Below, one piece after another: positions 1 through 6,663 of a DNA stretch of 64,000 nucleotides. Positions within the stretch are counted from its first letter, which is position 1; every line of letters begins with the position of its first letter. The position numbers and the translations under genes were made by a program. Origin of the DNA: DASSNU01 sp035701265 (GTDB lineage: Bacteria; Gemmatimonadota; Gemmatimonadetes; Gemmatimonadales; Gemmatimonadaceae); NCBI GenBank assembly GCA_035701265.1, contig DASSNU010000021.1:62001-126000 (forward strand), given 5' to 3'. The notes below the pieces were generated by a model. It was not told the origin of the DNA, did not search any database, and saw nothing but the letters and a program-made list of their open reading frames with translations.

Positions 1-857
1 GGCCCTGGTCGGCCGCCGGAAAGTACAGCCCGCGGCGCGCGGATTTTCCGAAGTACGTGGAGCAGGGGCGCGAGTCGTTCCGCGGGATGCACGCGATCCG
101 CGTGCTGCAGGGACGGCACGACTTCACCATGCAGTCGTTGATGGACGCCGCGTACGACAGCTATCTCCCCGGCTTCGAGGTGCTCCTCCCGCCGCTCATC
201 CGCGCGTGGGACGAGCTACCGCCCACCGACTCGCTCAGCGCGATGCTGGCCGAGCAGATCGGCGAGCTGCGGCGGTGGGACTACCGGTGGGGCGTGTCGT
301 CGGTGCCGACGTCGCTCGCCGTCTTCTGGGGGACGGAAGCGTTCCGCGCGCTGCGCGGGGATGCGGCGCGCGCCGGGATGCCGGTGGACGAATACATCGT
401 CGAGCGCGCGCCGGGGCGCGTCCTGCTCGAAGCGCTCGCCCGGGCCAGCGATCGGCTCACTGCCGACTTCGGCAGTTGGCGCACGCCGTGGGGGGAGATC
501 AACCGCTTCCAGCGCATCAACGACGACATCGAGTCATCCTTCGATGACTCCAAGCCGAGCATCCCGGTGGGATTCACGTCATCCCTCTGGGGGTCGCTGG
601 CATCGTTCGGCGCGCGCCCGTATCCGAACACCAAGCGCTGGTACGGCACGAGCGGGAACAGCTTCGTAGCGGTGGTCGAGTTCGGCGACAGCGTACGCGC
701 GGTGGCCGTCACCGCGGGCGGGGAGAGCGGCCATCCCGACTCGCCGCACTTCAACGACGAGGCCGAGCGCTACGCCACCGGCAAACTGCGCCCGGTGTAC
801 TACTATCGCTCACAGCTCCAGGGGCACACCGAGCGGGAGTATCACCCCGGCTCGTAG
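1..857 (+). CDS. Penicillin acylase family (S45) protein, C-terminal part
   Basis: The frame is already open at base 3, so this is the last 284 or so codons of a gene that begins upstream; the GTG at 57 is internal. The part seen reads PWSAAGKYSPRR at its start and contains GTSGNSFVAVVEF and SPHFNDEAERYATG near the end. These match the C-terminal beta-chain region of penicillin/acyl-homoserine-lactone acylases, Ntn hydrolases that are exported, self-cleaved and hydrolyse amide bonds of acylated substrates. The catalytic N-terminal Ser of the beta chain and the signal peptide lie outside the window, so activity and substrate cannot be judged. It converges on the pirin gene, with a hairpin between them. 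Confidence 0.85.
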   Translation, partial: PWSAAGKYSPRRADFPKYVEQGRESFRGMHAIRVLQGRHDFTMQSLMDAAYDSYLPGFEVLLPPLIRAWDELPPTDSLSAMLAEQIGELRRWDYRWGVSSVPTSLAVFWGTEAFRALRGDAARAGMPVDEYIVERAPGRVLLEALARASDRLTADFGSWRTPWGEINRFQRINDDIESSFDDSKPSIPVGFTSSLWGSLASFGARPYPNTKRWYGTSGNSFVAVVEFGDSVRAVAVTAGGESGHPDSPHFNDEAERYATGKLRPVYYYRSQLQGHTEREYHPGS

Positions 858-866
858 CGCGCGGTT

Positions 867-895
867 GCGCGCTCGCGCGAGGAGCACGAGCGCGC
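867..895. terminator. Hairpin between convergent acylase and pirin genes
   Basis: A perfect 9-bp inverted repeat (GCGCGCTCG at 867-875 with its complement at 887-895) encloses an 11-base loop. It starts 10 bases after the acylase stop and lies downstream of the pirin stop on the other strand, so it could serve both genes. There is no T-run on either side, so rho-independent termination is an inference. Confidence 0.45.
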
Positions 896-924
896 AGTGG
901 CGCAACCCGCCGCCTGGCGTGCGG

Positions 925-1830
925 CTACGCGCCCTTGATGAACGTCCCCTGATGCAGCTCGGCGAACGCCTGCCGCAGCTCCTCGGCAGTGTTCATCACG
1001 ATCGGCCCGCGCCACGCAACCGGCTCGCCCAGCGGGCGACCGGACACCAGCAAAAAGCGCACACCCTCGTCACCCGCCTGCACCGTCACCTCGTCGCCAC
1101 GATCGAACAGGACGAGCGACCGGTCACCAGCGGCCTCGCGCACGGGAGGCGCATCCACGCCGGCCTGTTCGGTGAGGACGCCCTGCGGAGCCGAGGCATC
1201 ACGGAAGGTGCCGCTCCCCTCGAATACGTACGCGAACGCGTGGTGCGACGTCTCCACGCCGAGCGTCTTGCGACGCCCCGGCGGTACCCAGACGTCCAGG
1301 TACTGCGGATCGGCGGCGATCCCTTCCACAGGGCCCGTCTTTCCCCAGAAGCTCCCGCTCACCACGCGCACCGTGGTCCCGTCGTCGTCCACGACCTCGG
1401 GAACATCGGCGGCGACGATGTCCTGATAGCGCGGACGTGTCATCTTGAGATGCGATGGCAGATTGGCCCACAGTTGAAAGCCGTGCATGCGCCCGCGCGT
1501 GTCCCCCTCCGGCATTTCCTGATGGAGAATCCCGCTGCCGGCGGTCATCCACTGGATGTCTCCCGCGCCCAGCGTCCCGCGATTCCCCAGACTGTCGCCG
1601 TGGCTCACGCTCCCGGCCAGGACGTAGGTGATCGTCTCGATCCCGCGGTGCGGGTGCCAGGGAAAGCCCGCCAGGTAGTCTTCCGGATGTTCGTTGCGGA
1701 AGTCGTCCAGCAGCAGGAAGGGGTCGAAGTCTTCGGTATTGCCAAATCCAAAGGCGCGCCGCAGCTTGACGCCAGCGCCTTCGATGGTCGGCTGCGCCTG
1801 CACGATGCGCTTCACGGGCCTGAGCGACAC
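925..1830 (-). CDS. Pirin family protein
   Basis: A 301-residue bicupin protein. The N-terminal cupin carries the pirin metal ligands: HPHRGIET gives His59 and His61, and ILHQEMP gives His103 and Glu105. In the family these bind Fe(II) or Ni; bacterial members include quercetin 2,3-dioxygenases and redox-responsive regulators, and there is no signal peptide, so it is cytoplasmic. The start is the GTG at 1830 because GGAGG lies six bases upstream (1837-1841 region); upstream in-frame starts give an Arg-rich extension that looks non-coding. It is a single gene divergent from the membrane protein at 1995. Its exact substrate cannot be told from sequence. Confidence 0.9.
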   Translation of the reverse strand: MSLRPVKRIVQAQPTIEGAGVKLRRAFGFGNTEDFDPFLLLDDFRNEHPEDYLAGFPWHPHRGIETITYVLAGSVSHGDSLGNRGTLGAGDIQWMTAGSGILHQEMPEGDTRGRMHGFQLWANLPSHLKMTRPRYQDIVAADVPEVVDDDGTTVRVVSGSFWGKTGPVEGIAADPQYLDVWVPPGRRKTLGVETSHHAFAYVFEGSGTFRDASAPQGVLTEQAGVDAPPVREAAGDRSLVLFDRGDEVTVQAGDEGVRFLLVSGRPLGEPVAWRGPIVMNTAEELRQAFAELHQGTFIKGA

Positions 1831-1944
1831 GGTCGTCCTCCGGTGATCGGTGCCAGGGATGCTCACGAGTGAACGACGCGCGAGGTGGTGCGGTTCCCGT
1901 ACGATACCGCTGCACGGCAGGTCCCTACTAGTGTCCCCGCCCGC

Positions 1945-1960
1945 CGCGCGACGTCGCGCG
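1945..1960. promoter_or_regulatory. 16-bp perfect palindrome between divergent genes
   Basis: CGCGCGACGTCGCGCG reads the same on both strands and sits in the 164-base gap between the divergent pirin gene and the small membrane protein gene. It could be an operator for either gene. Alternating CG tracts are common by chance in DNA this rich in GC, so support is weak. Confidence 0.2.
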
Positions 1961-1994
1961 TGCACGCCGCGGCACGCTCCGGAGCAAGCCTGAC

Positions 1995-2543
1995 ATGGAG
2001 ATGGCCTTCGGCCTGGACTCGCCGGCACGCCTCGTGTCGCTCCTGCTGGTGCTTGTCGCCGTGCCGCTCCTCGTTGTGCTCTTCCTCGCGATGACGCGAT
2101 CCGCCCTCACCGATGGAGGTCCCGTGGAGAAGCCCAACCGCGTGCGCCAGTGGTACGGTTACACGATCTGTCTGGTGGCGGTCGTCACCGCGCTCATCTG
2201 CACCGCGAGCCTGCTCGGCAACGTCTTCGACCTGTCCAACCCGCTCGGCTCGGAGTCGTACGGAACGTCCCTTCGCTCCTTCGAGGCGTATCAGGCCACC
2301 CGGGATCGAGATCCGATCGCGCCGTCGCACGACACCACCTCGCAGCCGGACACCGTGTCGCCGGCGACGCTCCGGGCGCGCTTCGAGGCGTTGCGTGCGG
2401 ACCGCATCGCGACCCGGCGCTTCGAGGCGACGAAGGGGCTCGTGACCGATGCGGTGCTGCTCGTCATCGCCATCGCGCTTTTCGCGGGACACTGGCGATG
2501 GCTGCGACGCACGGCTGCGGAGACGGGCGAGACGCCTGCATGA
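1995..2543 (+). CDS. Hypothetical membrane protein, 3 predicted TM segments
   Basis: A 182-residue protein I do not recognise. Hydrophobic segments lie at about residues 13-33, 56-77 and 149-166. The 70-residue loop between the second and third is Ser/Thr/Asp-rich with a short charged helix (RARFEALRADRIATRRFEA) leading into the last segment. ATG 1995 is preceded by GGAG at 1981-1984. The predicted lipoprotein at 2654 follows on the same strand after a gap holding a direct repeat. Third-position GC and the clean membrane pattern support it being a real gene; no function is inferred. Confidence 0.6.
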   Translation: MEMAFGLDSPARLVSLLLVLVAVPLLVVLFLAMTRSALTDGGPVEKPNRVRQWYGYTICLVAVVTALICTASLLGNVFDLSNPLGSESYGTSLRSFEAYQATRDRDPIAPSHDTTSQPDTVSPATLRARFEALRADRIATRRFEATKGLVTDAVLLVIAIALFAGHWRWLRRTAAETGETPA

Positions 2544-2570
2544 GCGTCGTGCCGTCGCGGCGCGCGCGCG

Positions 2571-2620
2571 CTCGGCGCCACCCGCAGCGCGCTCTCTCTC
2601 GGCGCCACCCGCAGCGCGCT
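2571..2620. repeat. 23-bp tandem direct repeat
   Basis: Two identical 23-base copies at 2571-2593 and 2598-2620, beginning CTCGGCGCCACCC, are separated by CTCT. They lie between the stop of the small membrane protein gene and the RBS of the lipoprotein gene at 2654. Possible readings are a recent tandem duplication or paired binding sites. Confidence 0.7.
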
Positions 2621-2653
2621 GTGCTCATGCCGTCGCTCGTGAAGGGACGCCGC

Positions 2654-3166
2654 ATGTCGCGGGGCACGGCGGCGCTGCTGGCGACGCTCGCCGCCTCGGC
2701 GTGTGGCGGCCAGAGTGACGGAGCGAGCACGGACTCCGCGCGCGACACCGCCTTCGCCGCCATGCAGGAGCGCGGCGAACACGCCATGGGGGTGGACCAG
2801 TACTCCTCCGCACACGTCTTCGAGCCGCTCCCCGACGGCGGCCGCATCGTGCTGCAGCGCGACCGCGACGATTCGGCAGGCACGGAGACCATCCGCGCGC
2901 ACATGCGCACCATCGCGACCGCTTTCGCGCGCGGCAACTTCGCCGTCCCGGGCTTCGTGCACGCGCAGTCGGTCCCCGGCACGTCAATCATGCGCGAGCG
3001 TCGCGCGTTCATCACCTACGAGGCGGACACGCTCCCGCGCGGTGGGGAGGTGCGCATCCGCACGCGCGACTCCGCGGCGATCGACGCCGTGCACGCCTTT
3101 CTCGCCTTCCAGCGGCGGGAGCACCACGCGCCCGCGCACGCGCCGGGACAGTCGCCCTCACCGTAG
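2654..3166 (+). CDS. Hypothetical lipoprotein, 170 aa
   Basis: I do not recognise a named domain. The N-terminus MSRGTAALLATLAASACGG is a short signal peptide with a lipobox-like ASAC ending at Cys17, so the product is probably lipid-anchored on the outer side of the inner membrane or at the outer membrane. The mature part is about 150 residues, soluble and rich in charged pairs, with DGGRIVLQRD and RREHHAPAHAP near its ends. ATG 2654 was chosen over ATG 2627 because AAGGGA lies about seven bases before it and the signal peptide then starts properly. Very similar proteins may occur in Gemmatimonadota, but I cannot check that here. Confidence 0.6.
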   Translation: MSRGTAALLATLAASACGGQSDGASTDSARDTAFAAMQERGEHAMGVDQYSSAHVFEPLPDGGRIVLQRDRDDSAGTETIRAHMRTIATAFARGNFAVPGFVHAQSVPGTSIMRERRAFITYEADTLPRGGEVRIRTRDSAAIDAVHAFLAFQRREHHAPAHAPGQSPSP

Positions 3167-3298
3167 CGCGTGGCACGGAGCGTGACGCATCGCAGCGGAG
3201 TGCTGTGTTGCGCGCCGCTCGAGCGCGCAGCCGCGCGACACGTCGTTCTGGCCCGCGTCGTGGACACGCCGCCCTGGCGCATATCGTGGAGGAGTGTG

Positions 3299-3802
3299 AT
3301 GACCGAGACGGAGATTCTCGCGAGCGAGCTGGAGGCGGCGCACAGTGGTGAGCCGTGGCATGGACCATCGTGCAGCGCCCTTCTGGCCGGCGTGACGGCC
3401 GCGGAGGCTGCGCGCCGTCCACCCGGCGGCGCGCACACGATCTGGGAGCTCGTGCTCCACTTGACCGGCTGGACGGGGGAGGTGGCGCAGCGGCTGCACG
3501 GGAAATCGGCGGGCGCGCCTCCCCAAGGGGACTGGCCCACGCAGCCGCGCGACGCGACGGATCGCGCGTGGGCCGACGCGCGAGCCGATCTCGATGCGGC
3601 GCACCGCGCTCTCGTGGATGCCGTGCACGCGTTCCCCGATGCCCGGCTTGGCGACATCGTTCCCGATCCGCGCCCCGCACCGGAGGGGGGAAGCGTGACG
3701 TACGGCACGACCATTCGCGGCGTGCTCCAGCACCTGGCGTACCACAGCGGACAGATGGCCATCCTCAAGCGCATCGTGAGCGGTGAAGGGTCCACGCGAT
3801 GA
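3299..3802 (+). CDS. DinB family protein (1st of pair)
   Basis: A 167-residue four-helix-bundle protein of the DinB/YfiT metal-binding superfamily. The three family metal-ligand histidines are visible: His54 in LVLHLTGW, and His145 and His149 in LQHLAYHSGQM. Known members are thiol-S-transferases (bacillithiol/mycothiol dependent) or damage-induced proteins of unknown role; which applies here cannot be told. ATG 3299 has GGAGGAG four bases upstream, which decides it over the upstream in-frame start. Its stop overlaps the start of the second DinB gene by four bases, so the two are translationally coupled paralogues and may form a heteromer. Confidence 0.85.
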   Translation: MTETEILASELEAAHSGEPWHGPSCSALLAGVTAAEAARRPPGGAHTIWELVLHLTGWTGEVAQRLHGKSAGAPPQGDWPTQPRDATDRAWADARADLDAAHRALVDAVHAFPDARLGDIVPDPRPAPEGGSVTYGTTIRGVLQHLAYHSGQMAILKRIVSGEGSTR

Positions 3803-4284
3803 GCGGCCGGCAGAGCTGGCGAGAGATCGTCGCCTCCGCGCTCGACTGGCGCGAGGCGCACGCGTCGTTCGACGCCGCGGTGGCGGAGCTTCCCGTCGCG
3901 CTCCGCGGGCGGCGTCCCGAGGGATTGCCCTATTCGCCCTGGGAACTGCTCGAGCACCTGCGCATCGCGCAACACGACCTCGTGGAGTTCATGGAGAATC
4001 CGGCGTACGAGAGCCCGCGCTGGCCCGACGATTACTGGCCCGGCACCCCCGTGCCGCCGAACGCGGATGCGTGGGATGCCAGTGTCGAGCACTACCGGCG
4101 GGATCGCGAGCGCCTTCAGCAAATCGCGATACGGTCATCGCTCGATCTGACGTCGAAGATCCCGTGGGGGAACGGACAGACGTATCTGCGCACGCTTCTG
4201 CTCGCGCTCGATCACACTGCCTACCACGTGGGGCAGCTCGTCGCGGTGCGGCGGCTGCTCGGCGCGTGGAAGGAGGGCGCGTGA
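3799..4284 (+). CDS. DinB family protein (2nd of pair)
   Basis: A 161-residue DinB-superfamily protein starting at the ATGA overlap with the preceding gene. Metal ligands appear at His53 (LLEHLRIAQHD) and His139/His143 (LDHTAYHVGQL). It is clearly diverged from its neighbour: it lacks the Gly-rich linker and has a longer aromatic segment (RWPDDYW) before helix 3. Same structural family as the first copy, probably a cytoplasmic metal-dependent transferase or hydrolase-like protein; substrate unknown. Confidence 0.85.
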   Translation: MSGRQSWREIVASALDWREAHASFDAAVAELPVALRGRRPEGLPYSPWELLEHLRIAQHDLVEFMENPAYESPRWPDDYWPGTPVPPNADAWDASVEHYRRDRERLQQIAIRSSLDLTSKIPWGNGQTYLRTLLLALDHTAYHVGQLVAVRRLLGAWKEGA

Positions 4285-4330
4285 GCGGTACGGCGCGCCG
4301 CGCGACGACTGAGCATGGACAGATGATCCG

Positions 4331-5599
4331 ATGACTCCATGGAGAGCGAGCCGTCGCGGCACACATGGTACGTACCTGCCGAGTCGCGCCGGCGTGGCAC
4401 CGATGCTGGCGTGTGCCATCATGGCCAGCACCATCGTGGCCTGCGGCGGCGGGGAGCGACAGCCCACGTTCGCCGTGCGCGACAGTGCCGGCGTGGCGAT
4501 CGTGGAGAGCGCGCACCCGGCGTGGCCGCATGGCGCGGGATGGCACCTGTCTCCCCAGCCGGTGCTGCGCATTGGCAGTGTGGAAGGAGACACAGCCTAC
4601 CAGTTCTCGAGCATCCGGAGCGCCCTGCGCCTCTCCGACGGGCGCATCGCCGTGGTGAGCACGGCGCAGCACGGTGTTCGCTTCTACGATTCCACCGGCC
4701 GCTTTCTCCGGCAGGTGGGTCGTGCCGGCGGAGGTCCGGGCGAGTTCCAGGGCGTTCCCATGTTGCAGCGCTGGCGTGGCGATTCGCTGATGGCGTTCGA
4801 TGGGCGCTCGCGCAGCGCCTCCATCGTATCTCCCACGGGAGCCATCCAGACCGTCGTCGTCCTCGAGAAGGGAACGGCCGGATGGATCGGCCGTCTGAGC
4901 GACGGCAGCTATCTGGTGAGCATCGGCGGCTTCAGCCCGGTGATGGATACCATTCCGGACTATCGGATGCCGACGCCGATCCGTCACGTGGATTCGGCGG
5001 GAGCGCTCATCGACACCGTCGGCGTCTTCCCCGGGGTGGAATTCCAGATCACTGGACAGGGCAGGGGAGCGATGGTCGGGATCGCGCCATTCGCGCGCTA
5101 TCTGGCGACCGCCATCGTCGGAGACGTACTTGTCGTGGGGACGCAGGAATCTCCGGAAGTCGACGAGTACCGCGCCGATGGACAGCTCCTGCGCCGCATT
5201 CGGTTCGCAACCGGCGATCGCACCATGACGGATAGCCTCAAAGCGGCCCATCGCGAACACTACCTCTCGTTCGCCGGAGCCGGCGACAATCCTTCGCAAC
5301 GACAGATGCTCGAGGCGATCTTCAGGGCCCAGTCGTACCCCGCGGAAGTGCCGCCCTACGGACAGGTGCTGGTGGACGATGCCGGCGATCTCTGGCTGGC
5401 CGACTATGAGGAGCGGGTCGTCGGACCGGATCCCGGACACTGGACGGTGATCGATCGAACGGGACGTCTCCTTGGCGCTGTGGCGATGCCGGAACGCTTT
5501 CTCCCGCTCGACATTGCCGGTGGGTATGTGGTTGGTCGCTGGAAGGACGACCTCGATGTGGAGTACGTGGTCGTTTACCGGTTGGAGACGGGCCGGTGA
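4331..5599 (+). CDS. 6-bladed beta-propeller lipoprotein
   Basis: A 422-residue exported protein. Its N-terminus ends in a lipobox (MASTIVAC, Cys38) followed by GGG. The body has repeated beta-strand motifs of the NHL/6-bladed propeller type, including FLRQVGRAGGGPGEFQ, which is the hallmark G-R-x-G-x-GPGEF turn of a propeller family expanded in Gemmatimonadota and Bacteroidota. Such propellers usually bind ligands or other envelope proteins; no catalytic residues are recognisable. There is no clear SD before ATG 4331, and ATG 4403 (MLACAIM) is an alternative start that would keep the same lipobox. Confidence 0.75.
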   Translation: MTPWRASRRGTHGTYLPSRAGVAPMLACAIMASTIVACGGGERQPTFAVRDSAGVAIVESAHPAWPHGAGWHLSPQPVLRIGSVEGDTAYQFSSIRSALRLSDGRIAVVSTAQHGVRFYDSTGRFLRQVGRAGGGPGEFQGVPMLQRWRGDSLMAFDGRSRSASIVSPTGAIQTVVVLEKGTAGWIGRLSDGSYLVSIGGFSPVMDTIPDYRMPTPIRHVDSAGALIDTVGVFPGVEFQITGQGRGAMVGIAPFARYLATAIVGDVLVVGTQESPEVDEYRADGQLLRRIRFATGDRTMTDSLKAAHREHYLSFAGAGDNPSQRQMLEAIFRAQSYPAEVPPYGQVLVDDAGDLWLADYEERVVGPDPGHWTVIDRTGRLLGAVAMPERFLPLDIAGGYVVGRWKDDLDVEYVVVYRLETGR

Positions 5600-5671
5600 G
5601 CCCGTGGCGCCCGGCGATGCCTTTGCGCCCCCGAGCGCGCGTTCGCCTGACGACACCGCGCAGCTAGCTCC

Positions 5672-6496
5672 GTGCACTTACACCACGCATCCGGCGGCGC
5701 CCGCGCGGTGGACGAATTCGTCGCCGCACACCGCCCGCGCGTAGCGATCGTCGCGGGCTCGGGGCTGCACGGATTGGCCGATGCGCTCGATCACGCGGTG
5801 CACGTTCCGTTCTCGGATCTGCCTGGAATTCCGAGTCCGACGGTGGCCGGACATGGCGGCGAGCTCGTGTGCGGCATGCTGGAGTCCCTTCCAGTGATCG
5901 TCCAGCGCGGGCGCGCGCACCTGTACGAAGGGCATGCGCCGGAGGCCGTCGTCGAGTCGGTGCGGTTCCTCGCCGCGATTGGCGTCGACACGCTCATCGT
6001 CACCAACGCTGCTGGCGCGCTGCGCACGGCGCTCCGCCCTCCCACGCTCATGCTCATCGCCGATCACGTGAATCTCACCTTCCGCTCGGCGCTGGGCGGC
6101 GCGGTGCGCGAGGGAGAGGAGCGCTTCCCGGACATGTCCGCACCGTACGATGCCGCCCTCCGCGCGCGGGCGCGGCAGGTCGCACGCACGCTCGGCATCG
6201 CGCTCGAGGAGGGCGTCTATGCGGGCGTGCTTGGCCCCAGCTACGAGACGCCCGCGGAGATCCGCATGCTCGCGCGCTTTGGCGCCGACGCCGTGGGGAT
6301 GTCCACGGTGAACGAGGTGATCGCGGCGCGCGCGCTCGGGCTCCGCGTGCTCGGCATTTCCGCCATCACGAACGTGGCCGCGGGACTGTCGCCATCCCGG
6401 CTGTCGCACGGCGACGTGCTGCGCGCGGGGGAACGGGTGTCGTCCAACCTGGAGCGCGTCGTGCGCGGCGTGGTCCGCACGCTCGCGGGGACGTGA
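5672..6496 (+). CDS. Purine-nucleoside phosphorylase (trimeric class)
   Basis: A 274-residue cytoplasmic enzyme that phosphorolyses purine (deoxy)nucleosides to base plus (deoxy)ribose-1-phosphate in purine salvage. Motifs in order: VAIVAGSGLHGLAD (phosphate loop), GRAHLYEGH, TNAAGAL, GPSYETPAEIRML, GMSTVNEV and SAITNVAAG. The Asn in SAITN corresponds to the residue that recognises 6-oxopurines, so guanosine and inosine are the likely substrates. The usual TVPEV is TVNEV here. GTG 5672 has no clear SD; it is the only start that keeps the N-terminal helix. No nucleoside transporter or other salvage gene is adjacent. Confidence 0.9.
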   Translation: MHLHHASGGARAVDEFVAAHRPRVAIVAGSGLHGLADALDHAVHVPFSDLPGIPSPTVAGHGGELVCGMLESLPVIVQRGRAHLYEGHAPEAVVESVRFLAAIGVDTLIVTNAAGALRTALRPPTLMLIADHVNLTFRSALGGAVREGEERFPDMSAPYDAALRARARQVARTLGIALEEGVYAGVLGPSYETPAEIRMLARFGADAVGMSTVNEVIAARALGLRVLGISAITNVAAGLSPSRLSHGDVLRAGERVSSNLERVVRGVVRTLAGT

Positions 6497-6663
6497 CGGG
6501 CGCGTTGCCTCACGGGCACGCGGGTGACGGTGGCAGCGCAAACGCCGCCGCTCCATACGGCCACCACCCGATTTGACGAGCGCCTGCCGCGCGCACAGCT
6601 TCACCGCACGTTCACCCGCTCCATCCAGAGCCCCTCCCCTCCCCACTCCCGCCAGCCACACCG

